From: a virus
DNA: 26,547 nt
Reading direction: 5' to 3' (one strand)
Virus record (IMG/VR): IMGVR_UViG_3300009788_000272
Span: 1-26,547 of that record
Shown: piece after piece, positions 15,835 to 22,763 of the stretch
How positions within the stretch are numbered: position 1 is the first letter of the stretch
Layout: the number at the start of each line of letters is the position of its first letter
Notes under the pieces: generated by a model
Databases searched by the model: none
The model's input: the letters and a program-made list of their open reading frames with translations, nothing else
Told to the model about the DNA's origin: nothing
Translations under genes and position numbers: made by a program

Positions 15835-16611
15835 TCAAAACTGTGCTGCGTAATAACGCAAACCCTTAGCAATCTCCCCCCACAAAGCTTGATGTTGGTC
15901 GGGAGTTTCGAGTTTACCCTGCCCAGCTAACGTTTTCATAGTTGTCTGGAGTTCTCGTAACACAGGTAACCAAGCGGGTAGAGAATCGCCCAATGCTTGC
16001 TTGTTAGCATTGGAAGTAGCTGCAATAATATCATCTACTTCCTGTAAAACATCAGCGGCAATTTGTGCAGCAACGCTCTCAAAACTGCCAGCCAGATTTT
16101 CCGCCTCATCCTTTGGCAGTCTATTAACGGCGCACCAATAAGCTACCCACTTATCAGAACTAGCATTAACATCTGGTCGAGGTATGATAGGAGGTTCGTT
16201 TCCTTCTACTGTTACAATATGAACTGCAACATCAACTGTACCCTCATAAGCACACCCTATAATAAACATATACCTTCCCGGCTTACGAGCACTGAATACT
16301 GCACGCTGCCCGTCACGGTAAACCTCAAAATCCGCTGCATCAGGTACTAAAATCCACTTAAAAGATTCCGCTGTACTCTCAGTCAGATCAAATCGAACAA
16401 GTTCGCCAACTTCAGCGACTTCTTGAGCGTTAATCACAACTTTGGCAACATTCTCAGATTGAACATCCTCCGGTCCCTGACAGTATGCATTAACCGCACT
16501 CGCGGTCGAAGGGAGCACTGAGGTAGGTAAATTCAAGTAGGGACTAACCAGCAGCCCAGTACCTACTGTAACCGCAACTAAAAGTGCGGCAGTTTGAAGA
16601 CTTTTCCACAT
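15835..16611 (-). CDS. Exported protein with Ig/PKD-like domain
   Basis: A 258-aa protein with GAGGAA before the ATG. Residues 1-40 are a signal or anchor (WKSLQTAALLVAVTVGTGLLV). Residues about 55-135 read as an Ig/PKD-like beta-sandwich: VVINAQEVAEVGELVRFDLTE, then FKWILVPDAADFEVYRDGQRAVFSARKPGRYMFIIGCAYEG, then VAVHIVTV. A proline-rich hinge (EPPIIPRPD) leads to a helical C-terminal domain of about 110 residues. PKD-like domains often serve adhesion or protein contacts outside the cell. It precedes the C1 protease and may be its partner or substrate-binding subunit. No enzyme motif seen. Confidence 0.75.
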   Translation of the reverse strand: MWKSLQTAALLVAVTVGTGLLVSPYLNLPTSVLPSTASAVNAYCQGPEDVQSENVAKVVINAQEVAEVGELVRFDLTESTAESFKWILVPDAADFEVYRDGQRAVFSARKPGRYMFIIGCAYEGTVDVAVHIVTVEGNEPPIIPRPDVNASSDKWVAYWCAVNRLPKDEAENLAGSFESVAAQIAADVLQEVDDIIAATSNANKQALGDSLPAWLPVLRELQTTMKTLAGQGKLETPDQHQALWGEIAKGLRYYAAQF

Positions 16612-16622
16612 GGTATGATTCC

Positions 16623-16871
16623 TCAGAGATAAAAACGTGCTCTCGTAATCCTACCAGACCAACGAACCTGCGTCTCAACAAAACAATCTTCGCAAACATG
16701 TTTCCCTGCATATTTCACGACGTTGCCACATTTGCAAATAGGTAACCCTGTGTCTTGATCTGGTAGCATTGCTTTCCCAGGGCGGCCGGATGCAGGGGAG
16801 TCCGGCCGCCCACGGTTATTTTTACCCCGCCTACGGCGGCGTCTTATCGCTCGTCTTGAGCGTCTTAACAT
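16623..16871 (-). CDS. Small zinc-ribbon protein with arginine-rich start
   Basis: Taken from the ATG at 16871 (82 aa), four bases after the previous stop, although no clear ribosome site is seen. MLRRSRRAIRRRRRRGKN is strongly basic. The C-terminal part holds ICKCGNVVKYAGKHVCEDCF, a CxC...CxxC zinc-ribbon. Two GC-rich hairpins (16780-16811 and 16827-16839) lie inside the coding stretch. The true gene may therefore start at the ATG at 16769 (48 aa, MLPDQDTGLPICKC), with the hairpins in its leader. A nucleic-acid-binding or structural role is possible. No named family recognised. Confidence 0.55.
   Translation of the reverse strand: MLRRSRRAIRRRRRRGKNNRGRPDSPASGRPGKAMLPDQDTGLPICKCGNVVKYAGKHVCEDCFVETQVRWSGRITRARFYL
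16780..16811 (-). other. Strong GC hairpin inside or before the zinc-ribbon gene
   Basis: GGGCGGCCGGA pairs perfectly with TCCGGCCGCCC (11 bp, 10-base loop). A second hairpin, CCGCC-TAC-GGCGG, lies 15 bases away at 16827-16839. There is no T-run, so a factor-independent terminator is unlikely. An attenuator, RNA-processing site or protein-binding site is possible. Confidence 0.6.
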
Positions 16872-16875
16872 TGAA

Positions 16876-17139
16876 TCACCAGTTAAAGATTTCCCTGATG
16901 GCTTCAATAAGCTCAAGAATGAACTCGACTAACTGCATAATGAAGTTGACATCAATGTCAATCCCATCATCAGACGCCACATCCTGCGCCGCAGCATAGA
17001 ATGCCATTTGAGCATCGGCGTCGTTGGACTTCAACTTACGTAGAAATGTACCAACTCTTACATCAAGATAGTCCCTCGCAGCGCGACGTGCTACCCTAAT
17101 TGCCATTCGCCTCTTTCGTCTTCGGCTCATCTTAATCAT
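16876..17139 (-). CDS. Small arginine-rich protein with C-terminal amphipathic helix
   Basis: An 87-aa protein; GAGGAG lies 7 bases before the ATG. MIKMSRRRKRRMAIRVARRAARDYL is highly basic. The middle is helical (FLRKLKSNDADAQMAFYAAAQDVAS). The end is one hydrophobic/acidic helix (FIMQLVEFILELIEAIREIFNW). This plan is shared with the 105-aa product of 13539-13856. The gene opens the block of exported and membrane proteins ahead of the packaging genes. A membrane-active or DNA-binding role cannot be told apart from sequence alone. Confidence 0.7.
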   Translation of the reverse strand: MIKMSRRRKRRMAIRVARRAARDYLDVRVGTFLRKLKSNDADAQMAFYAAAQDVASDDGIDIDVNFIMQLVEFILELIEAIREIFNW

Positions 17140-17164
17140 CTCTCTTCTCCTCTGTTGGGTTAAA

Positions 17165-17353
17165 TCAACCCCGCGCGATACGCGTCAGGGTTTTCGCTAA
17201 TGAACACCGTTTCTTAGCCAACGGTGACAACTCTGATGCCGGCTGCGAACAAAATGAACGCCAGGTGCTAAAACCAGCTTGCTTCGCCATATTAGTTAAT
17301 GCACCTTCCTTGATATCCGCTTTTTGAATCCACTTTTTCTTTCGTTTGGCCAT
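17165..17353 (-). CDS. Small basic phage protein
   Basis: A 62-aa protein from the ATG that overlaps the previous stop (TAATG). The start MAKRKKKWIQKADIKEGAL and the end LAKKRCSLAKTLTRIARG match a recurrent type of small phage protein: W(I)..A..K.GAL at the front, K(R/K)..LAKTL at the back. I know such genes next to tail-fibre genes but not their function. One cysteine pair (C34, C50). It closes the fibre gene group. Confidence 0.7.
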   Translation of the reverse strand: MAKRKKKWIQKADIKEGALTNMAKQAGFSTWRSFCSQPASELSPLAKKRCSLAKTLTRIARG

Positions 17354-18036
17354 TACATTGTCCAACCTCTTACTATCACGTTACACTTTACATCTAAAGA
17401 AGCATTCGCCCAGTATCGCACTTTTCTGTTTGAATCAAGTTTTGCGAATACACTAGCCTCAAAGTTTTTATCCGCAACTGATATTACGGCTCCGGCGATA
17501 TTATTGTAAGTTCCAGTTCCAGTTTCCGCAACATAGAACCCCCCACTGGCAGAAGTAGATTGTACTTGAATTCTGAAGTAAGCAGAATAAGCTCCTACTG
17601 GAACAATGCTGCTTAAATCCAATTCATGCCAATCAGCATCTAGTGTAAAATCGCCAATTGTCCAATCCCAATTGGTATAACGTTCCCTGAGTATAAAGCC
17701 AGTCTCAGAACTAAGAGTCTTATCCGTAATGGTTAAGTAATCAGTTACCCATAACCACTTCAATGCACCGGCACTATCATCCCAGAAAAGAATACGGTCG
17801 CCAGCAGGATCGGTGAGAGCTTCAAAACCGAGATGTGAAAGTGAGAGCGTTCTTGTTGCACTGATATTTCCCCCACCTGACAAGCCAGTTCCAGGTGAAA
17901 CGGAAACATCTGCATGAGCGACGTGCTCATCGGCTACAAAATCGAGCAGACCATCGTGTGAGGCCCCTAACGTATCCGCAGCCTGAAGCTGCTCGACGCC
18001 TCCATCGTTAATCACAAGTGGTTTTCGACTAGCCAT
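17353..18036 (-). CDS. Fibre-like virion protein with shared N-terminal anchor
   Basis: A 227-aa protein. The first 25 residues (MASRKPLVINDGGVEQLQAADTLG) match the start of the next protein upstream (MALRKPLVINAGQIEQIQSGDTLD). This is a short attachment peptide typical of phage tail or head fibres. It continues with a GTGLSGGGNISATRTLSLS turn-rich repeat, seen before fibre shafts. The C-terminal domain (about residues 110-227) is all-beta, with WDWTIGDFTLDADWHELDLS, and ends WTM. It begins 4 bases after the upstream stop, with no separate ribosome site, so it should be translated by coupling. Probably the receptor-binding end of a small fibre. Confidence 0.75.
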   Translation of the reverse strand: MASRKPLVINDGGVEQLQAADTLGASHDGLLDFVADEHVAHADVSVSPGTGLSGGGNISATRTLSLSHLGFEALTDPAGDRILFWDDSAGALKWLWVTDYLTITDKTLSSETGFILRERYTNWDWTIGDFTLDADWHELDLSSIVPVGAYSAYFRIQVQSTSASGGFYVAETGTGTYNNIAGAVISVADKNFEASVFAKLDSNRKVRYWANASLDVKCNVIVRGWTM

Positions 18037-18039
18037 TGT

Positions 18040-18522
18040 TTACAACAGTATAGGTTGAGTGAATGATATTTCCATTTCAGTTGTACTAAGAGCTAATCCT
18101 GCTCTAACTACATATTGTCCACCGGTTGTCGGCGCCGTCTCTGTCAACTCGCCAGCAGTTGTCGCGCTGAGAAAATACACCGCACCAGCCGTTAAGCCGC
18201 CGGTTGTACCCGCTACTGCATCCCACTGACCAGTTGAAGCTGATAGTATACCGTCTGTCTGTATCTCACCACTAGCGGCGGCGGCGATGGAAGTGTCTCG
18301 TACTAATCCAAAAGTTTGAACTGTGCCGGATGCGTCCGCTTTTGCAAGATCAACCTTGTTGTCCGAGTCAGAATATACCGGAGCCCCGATAACAATTGGG
18401 CTAGCATTGTTGTTAGTCAGAGTAACTACATCTACCTCAGCAACAACAGCATCTAAGGTGTCCCCAGACTGTATCTGTTCAATTTGGCCGGCATTGATTA
18501 CAAGTGGTTTACGTAAAGCCAT
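18040..18522 (-). CDS. Fibre-like virion protein
   Basis: A 160-aa protein with AAGGA upstream. The N-terminal anchor (MALRKPLVINAGQIEQIQSGD) is shared with 17353-18036. The C-terminal 110 residues are shared with 18534-19226: an IVIGAPVYSDSDNKVDLAKAD strand pair, then T.GL..D......G.I.TDG, W..VAGTTGGLTAGAVYFLSAT..G.LT..APTTGGQYVVRAG.A.STTEM. It therefore looks like a hybrid of the anchor of one neighbour and the beta-domain of the other. Trimeric fibre tip or capsid fibre are both possible. Confidence 0.75.
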   Translation of the reverse strand: MALRKPLVINAGQIEQIQSGDTLDAVVAEVDVVTLTNNNASPIVIGAPVYSDSDNKVDLAKADASGTVQTFGLVRDTSIAAAASGEIQTDGILSASTGQWDAVAGTTGGLTAGAVYFLSATTAGELTETAPTTGGQYVVRAGLALSTTEMEISFTQPILL

Positions 18523-18533
18523 GAAAAATTTCC

Positions 18534-19226
18534 TTATAATAAAACGGGTAACTCAATCTCTACATCAAGTTCCGTTGTGCTAACTGCTCGGCCAACTCTA
18601 ACTACATACTGACCACCAGTGGTAGGGGCTACTGTCGTAATCTTACCAGTAGCCGTCGCACTTAAAAAGTAAGTAGCTCCAGGTGTAAGAGATACTACAC
18701 CGGCTATATCAGTCCAATCCGCACGCTCTACTTGACCTTCAGTAATGTATGAACAAGAAGCTGTTGGTGCAGTGTTTGAGATTGCAACACCAGCCACTTG
18801 TACGGTACTTGCACCATCAGCCTTAGCTAATTCGAGGTGGCTATTTGATTTCAAATAGATTACATTTCCGATTTTAGTCGTAGAATCTGCTTCTGCCGTC
18901 AGTGGAGTTATAGCCCCGGCTGTAATTGTAATAGATTCAGGGGCATGAGTAATAGTAATTCCACTGCCCTCGATGAGAACCTTGTACTCAAGTCCTGATT
19001 GGTCACTTTTCACACCTAGTAATGAATTTGCTGCGCCGGGATTTTCCAGCAATTCAATTGCTTCAATAACGTCTTTGAGCAATTCCTCTAACGCGATGAT
19101 TTCAGCCGAATGCCTGTTTCCAATCTCGCCATCAGGGCCTTTGTACACATCCTTAGAAGGTCGAGAATGGGGCGTTGTTCCATCCCATACTGCCCCATCT
19201 TCAAATTTTGGCGACGGTAACGGCAT
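18534..19226 (-). CDS. Fibre-like virion protein with coiled-coil neck
   Basis: A 230-aa protein starting MPLPSPKFEDGAVWDGTTPHSRPSK. A short coiled coil (IIALEELLKDVIEAIELLENPG) leads to SLLGVKSDQSGLEYK and GSGITITHAPESITIT, the hinge seen in fibre shafts. The C-terminal domain (about residues 118-230) is the same beta-domain as in 18040-18522 (YFLSATATGKITTVAPTTGGQYVVRVG, then STTELDVEIELPVLL). Gap to the previous stop is 3 bases. It likely forms a trimer through the coiled coil. Confidence 0.78.
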   Translation of the reverse strand: MPLPSPKFEDGAVWDGTTPHSRPSKDVYKGPDGEIGNRHSAEIIALEELLKDVIEAIELLENPGAANSLLGVKSDQSGLEYKVLIEGSGITITHAPESITITAGAITPLTAEADSTTKIGNVIYLKSNSHLELAKADGASTVQVAGVAISNTAPTASCSYITEGQVERADWTDIAGVVSLTPGATYFLSATATGKITTVAPTTGGQYVVRVGRAVSTTELDVEIELPVLL

Positions 19227-19229
19227 CTA

Positions 19230-19757
19230 TCATTCCCCAAACTTCTTCAAGCCAAGAGCTAATGAAATTGCCCCTAACTGCTCCTCTATCAGCCTCAACC
19301 GATTATCCCACCTATCTTCATGTGTTCGTTGCCAATTATTGAATTGATTCTTGAACACCAGTTGACTTTTATCCGTCGCTTTGACATGCGCGTTAATACG
19401 GTTGCTCACGTTCAAAAGCTGACGCTGAAGGAAATTTACCGTCTGAAGCACTTCTGCCGCATGTTTATAGATGTCGCGCAGTTTAGCCATCTCTTCACTA
19501 AGCTGGTCAACTTCCTCTTGAACATCTTCAGGTACGGAGAGTTGAGAAATACTAGCCTGTAGTGAACACAACTCCTTTTGTCTCGCCGCCATTCCTCTCA
19601 CGAGATCAGGCATCCCAGTAGCGTTACTTGCTAAGTTTGCTACGAATTCCTGAGTAATTTGTAACTCGCGAGTGATCCTTCGCCAGTCCTCACCATCTGG
19701 ACTTTTACGGACAAGTGCGTCATCACGCGATGCAGATAAACCATTCCAGATTTTCAT
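19230..19757 (-). CDS. Coiled-coil virion-associated protein, function unknown
   Basis: A 175-aa protein with GGAGGG before ATG. It starts MKIWNGLSASRDDALVRKSPDGEDWRRITREL. I recognise this as a recurrent phage N-terminus (NGLSA.RDDA.VRKSPDG.DW), usually beside fibre genes. The rest is helical and probably coiled coil (VQEEVDQLSEEMAKLRDIYKHAAEVLQTV, NRLRLIEEQLGAISLALGLKKFGE). A role as fibre adaptor or shaft is likely, given its neighbours. No enzyme motifs. Confidence 0.72.
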   Translation of the reverse strand: MKIWNGLSASRDDALVRKSPDGEDWRRITRELQITQEFVANLASNATGMPDLVRGMAARQKELCSLQASISQLSVPEDVQEEVDQLSEEMAKLRDIYKHAAEVLQTVNFLQRQLLNVSNRINAHVKATDKSQLVFKNQFNNWQRTHEDRWDNRLRLIEEQLGAISLALGLKKFGE

Positions 19758-19766
19758 AGGACCCTC

Positions 19767-19790
19767 CTGCGGGGCTGTGAGGCCCCGCAG
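19767..19790 (-). terminator. Intergenic hairpin between holin-like and coiled-coil genes
   Basis: CTGCGGGGC pairs with GCCCCGCAG (9 bp, 6-base loop). It is 13 bases past the stop of 19803-19991. There is no T-run: the following bases GAGGG form part of the ribosome site of the next gene. It may protect or process the mRNA, or limit translation of the next gene, rather than terminate. Confidence 0.5.
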
Positions 19791-19802
19791 ATAAAGATTT
19801 AC

Positions 19803-19991
19803 TTACTTAATCGGCCGCCAGGTTACAAATCGCAGGGCAACGTTTAAGGCACCTTGCACTGCAACTAAGCCGGCAAGCAATGTGGCGTTGTCTTGAATAA
19901 TCTCTTGACCCGCCATGTAGCCAACCACGCCGACTAATACTGTGAGGGCATTTACCCACACTGTCTTACTAGCATACCACTTCTTGTTCAT
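19803..19991 (-). CDS. Putative holin-like two-helix membrane protein
   Basis: I use the ATG at 19991 (62 aa) because GGAG lies 7 bases upstream. MNKKWYASKTVWVNALTVLVGVVGYMAG gives one membrane helix. ATLLAGLVAVQGALNVALRFV gives a second, and the end is WRPIK. The W..SKT.W.N start with two short helices is a frequent plan for small phage proteins annotated as holins. It lies apart from any recognised endolysin, so the label rests on form alone. The 97-aa protein at 5734-6027 is the other holin-like candidate. Confidence 0.68.
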   Translation of the reverse strand: MNKKWYASKTVWVNALTVLVGVVGYMAGQEIIQDNATLLAGLVAVQGALNVALRFVTWRPIK

Positions 19992-20017
19992 AACGTACTC
20001 CAATGTTTAAGTTGGGT

Positions 20018-21469
20018 TTACAGTAAACGACTAAGCCCCAGTGTTGCCATCAATGCAGGATACAAGGCATCGGTGCTATCATCAATAGCAGCCTGCATGG
20101 CCAAAGCCTGCAATGTCTCTTGGCGGGGCATCCAAGGATTTGACGTATAGTTTGAAATCGCCACTAGCCCAGCAGTTGTCCCTTGCGCCGGAGGCGGGGA
20201 AGCAATTATCCCCATCACATTCAACGCTGCCAGTGCTGTTCTGACTGTTTGTCCATTAGTTGTCGTGGTTGTTGCACCAGCATAGTCCGGGTCCAGGTCA
20301 ATGTCATTAACGATAGTGAGGGTTTGATCTGCATTATCTACAGAGACGCCACTGAAAGTCAAGACAAGAGGAGACGTGGTCAATGGACCACCGGTAACAG
20401 CAATAGCACCATTCGCGTAGGCAGTAATGTTACCTGACGCAGCGGTATCGACGGCTGTTTGAATAGTCGCCGCATTAGCATCATAAGCAATGTTCGCTGT
20501 ATCAAATGCAGCATCAGTAGTAACATTGATAGTCAATGTGTAATTACCACTTGCTATGTCAACAGGGAAGATCGCAATCGTCTGAATTTCATCTGTTCCC
20601 GTGACTCCAGGAGTGGATGTGGATACAGTATTCAGACTACCACCACCACTAAGGTCAACATCCGTGACCGTTAGTTCGTTTTGGTCTGTGCTATTAACAG
20701 AAGCACCATCATAGGTGAAAGAGGCTGCGTTAGCAGTCAGATCACCAACTAATGCTACAGTAATATCACCGTTTACCCAGCTAACAACTGACGCCGCTGT
20801 AGCGGCTACGTCAATGGCAGTCTCGATAGCGGCTTGAGCCGCGTCGAATGCAATGTTCGCCGTCGTAAACGGAGCTTCATCAGCTAGATTGATTGTGATT
20901 GTAAAGTTACCACCACTAACAGTGGCGACATGCGCCGCAAGAGACTGAACCTCATCCGTCCCAGCAGCACCGGCGGCTGTTTCAGCTACCGTACCCGTTG
21001 AGTTGCCTGTGAGGTCAACGTCAGTAAGCGTAGCGGCGGGATGATTCGTCGCATCAACAGAAGTGCCGTCGTACGTTAAGGTGGCTGCGTTAGCAGTCAG
21101 GTTACCAGTCAACGCCACAGAGATGTCACCATTAGTCCAGCTAGCTACATTACCAGTGCAGACAACATCAATGGCAGTCTCAATAGTAGCCGCAACCGCA
21201 TCGTGTGCGATATTCGCTGTTGTATGCGCTGTTCCAGCTATATTAACTGTGATTGTAAAATTGCCACCGGATACTACGCTCTCATGCGCTGCAATTACTT
21301 GCACTTCATCAGCTTCGTCGTACCCACTGGGATAAGCAAGGTCACCTTGCTTTGTCCGGAAACGTTCAATGTCCATGGTAATTACACGATCTGTGGCGAC
21401 TGATATACCATCTGCGCCCCCAGAGTCCCATGACTTCGCATTCGTTATAAGATCAGTATAAACACCCAT
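20018..21469 (-). CDS. Virion protein with three tandem beta-sandwich repeats
   Basis: A 483-aa protein with AAGGAG before the ATG. After a 53-residue start (MGVYTDLITNAKSWDSGGAD) there are three repeats of about 117 residues (about 54-169, 172-289, 291-405). Each has DE(V/I)Q.(I/L)A, then SGGNFTITVN, ANIA(H/F/Y)DA.AATI(E/Q)TA(I/V)D, NGDI.VAL.G.LTANA and L.(V/I)..DVDL. They resemble Ig-like surface modules of phage virions. One relative is inserted in the tail-tube-like protein at 1-973. The C-terminal 80 residues are helical (LAALNVMGIIASPPP, ETLQALAMQAAIDDSTDAL). Probably an exposed virion or fibre-associated protein. Confidence 0.8.
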   Translation of the reverse strand: MGVYTDLITNAKSWDSGGADGISVATDRVITMDIERFRTKQGDLAYPSGYDEADEVQVIAAHESVVSGGNFTITVNIAGTAHTTANIAHDAVAATIETAIDVVCTGNVASWTNGDISVALTGNLTANAATLTYDGTSVDATNHPAATLTDVDLTGNSTGTVAETAAGAAGTDEVQSLAAHVATVSGGNFTITINLADEAPFTTANIAFDAAQAAIETAIDVAATAASVVSWVNGDITVALVGDLTANAASFTYDGASVNSTDQNELTVTDVDLSGGGSLNTVSTSTPGVTGTDEIQTIAIFPVDIASGNYTLTINVTTDAAFDTANIAYDANAATIQTAVDTAASGNITAYANGAIAVTGGPLTTSPLVLTFSGVSVDNADQTLTIVNDIDLDPDYAGATTTTTNGQTVRTALAALNVMGIIASPPPAQGTTAGLVAISNYTSNPWMPRQETLQALAMQAAIDDSTDALYPALMATLGLSRLL

Positions 21470-21490
21470 TGTTATCTCCTTGGTTACGCT

Positions 21491-21796
21491 TTACTCGTTG
21501 TTTTCTAACTCTGTTACTCTCGCTATGAGAGCATCTATCTCCGCCTGTTGGTCCTGATTGTGCTTGATTAGATACGGAATGATGGCCGTTAATGATAATG
21601 AGTACATCCCATCTTCAAGATCCGGATCACCGACTGCGTCGGGAAACTCTTCTAACACATCCTGTGCAACTAAGCCCGTACATACTTTACCTGGCTTATG
21701 CTTCCACTCGAAATCTCTAACCCGCAACCTACTTATTAGGTCCTTCCCGGCTTTTGTTGAGTCCTTAATGTTCTTCTTCCGCCTCGCGTCCGACAT
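21491..21796 (-). CDS. Stand-alone S74-type intramolecular chaperone domain
   Basis: A 101-aa protein starting MSDARRKKNIKD, with SRLRVRDFEWKHKPGKVCTGLVAQDVLEEFPDAV after it. This is the Peptidase_S74 chaperone domain: S-D-.-R-.-K-.-N-I with the catalytic serine at residue 2, and F.WK......G..AQ.V...P..V in the middle. A C-terminal coiled coil follows (QDQQAEIDALIARVTELEN). In most fibres this domain is the C-terminal end of a large protein and cuts itself off after trimerisation. Here it starts exactly at the cleavage serine as its own gene. It may assist fibres in trans. The 86-base gap upstream is unusually long for this operon. Confidence 0.85.
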   Translation of the reverse strand: MSDARRKKNIKDSTKAGKDLISRLRVRDFEWKHKPGKVCTGLVAQDVLEEFPDAVGDPDLEDGMYSLSLTAIIPYLIKHNQDQQAEIDALIARVTELENNE

Positions 21797-21882
21797 GCAA
21801 ATAACCTTAGTATCTAATTGTGTAGGGAGAGAGCGAAACAGGAAGCTTGTAGGTTTGGTGCCCTACCCATGAAAAAATACCC
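21797..21882 (-). promoter_or_regulatory. 86-base leader of the S74 gene with a copy of the control-region motif
   Basis: This gap holds AACCTACAAGCTT on the minus strand (21843-21855). It matches the recurrent ACCTRCAAGCTAC motif of 23460-24637. The flanks GTAGGG...CCCTAC could close a stem of 6-7 bp around it. A run TATTTTTTC lies near the upstream stop. No clear -35/-10 pair was found. Confidence 0.4.
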
Positions 21883-22461
21883 TTACTTTGAGTGCTCTTG
21901 CTGAGAACCCAGTGTGTTCATTTTGAAATGAATATCAAACTCTATAAGATAAGCGTCCTTGGACGAGTATGTATCCAACACGTTATTTGAATTCCGCCTC
22001 AGTGAACACAGCAACATACTTGATATAAGCTTGCCGGTACCGGCTATATTAGGAAATTCCGCAACGTTGTGAAAATCCGTCGTTGAGGAATTGGCATCTG
22101 CTACCACTATAGACGTTTCTCCCGGGAATGCAACGCCTATAGGGGCCCATGTGTATGAGAACTTCCAAACAACGTCCCCTGCGGCACTGTCTTCCCCGAT
22201 CCAATGGACATGTGGCTCAATTTCTGTGCCTTCTTTGTAGCTGTGTGGTAGTTGAACTGAAAAGAAAACTCGTTCTTCATTAGCTTCAACTGCTTGATCG
22301 GAAAAAGCTAGAATGTAGGAACCTTTGTAAGGTGTCCACGCAGGCGCTTGAGCGGCAGGAAGCTTAACACTATTGACGGCAATGCGTATATCAGTCCACT
22401 CCGCCGTGCGAAGAGGAAAAACATTTCTGTAACTCAGTGTAGGACTATGGTTTAATCTCAT
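21883..22461 (-). CDS. Conserved virion protein, probable fibre or head-decoration type
   Basis: A 192-aa protein; I use the ATG at 22461, which overlaps the upstream stop as TGATG. It starts MRLNHSPTLSYRNVFPLRTAEWTDIRI. Strand-rich parts follow: KGSYILAFSDQAVEANEERVFFSVQLPHSYKEGTEIEPHVHW and VVWKFSYTWAPIGVAFP. I recognise this H.HW/GED pattern as a recurrent phage protein near fibre genes, with no defined role. HVHW might bind a metal. It sits between two small virion genes, so it likely forms part of a capsid or tail appendage. Confidence 0.72.
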   Translation of the reverse strand: MRLNHSPTLSYRNVFPLRTAEWTDIRIAVNSVKLPAAQAPAWTPYKGSYILAFSDQAVEANEERVFFSVQLPHSYKEGTEIEPHVHWIGEDSAAGDVVWKFSYTWAPIGVAFPGETSIVVADANSSTTDFHNVAEFPNIAGTGKLISSMLLCSLRRNSNNVLDTYSSKDAYLIEFDIHFKMNTLGSQQEHSK

Positions 22462-22763
22462 CACATTCCTATCCAAGCAAGTTTCTGGTCGGCGGCAGTT
22501 GAGATAGCGTACAAACGTGAACCATTCTCAAGAGGGAGGCTCAATGTCTCTCCAGGGGCAAGGGGCATACCGTCGTTTGCCGTGACAGCAGGACCACCGA
22601 CCCAGATCACATTGGTATTCGGTGTAGGATCATTGTCGCCAGCGGCTCGCAGAAGGATGCCTTTTGTGAAAGTGACATTGGCAAGCTCAATAACCTGTAC
22701 TATTGCCACCCCTACGGTTGTCTGACCGTGCTTAAAAATACCTACCGTATCTTTAATGAACAT
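22461..22763 (-). CDS. Small beta-rich virion protein, paralogue of 9164-9457
   Basis: Start at the ATG at 22763 (100 aa, MFIKDTVGIFKHGQ), with GAGGG upstream; it overlaps the previous gene by 11 bases. The C-terminal 65 residues (KGILLRAAGDND, VIWVGGPAVTANDGMPLAPGETLSLPLENGSRLYAIS, QKLAWIGM) align with the 97-aa protein beside the portal. Small single-domain proteins of this kind are found in many phage structural regions. Which one decorates the head and which serves the fibres cannot be told here. Confidence 0.75.
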   Translation of the reverse strand: MFIKDTVGIFKHGQTTVGVAIVQVIELANVTFTKGILLRAAGDNDPTPNTNVIWVGGPAVTANDGMPLAPGETLSLPLENGSRLYAISTAADQKLAWIGM

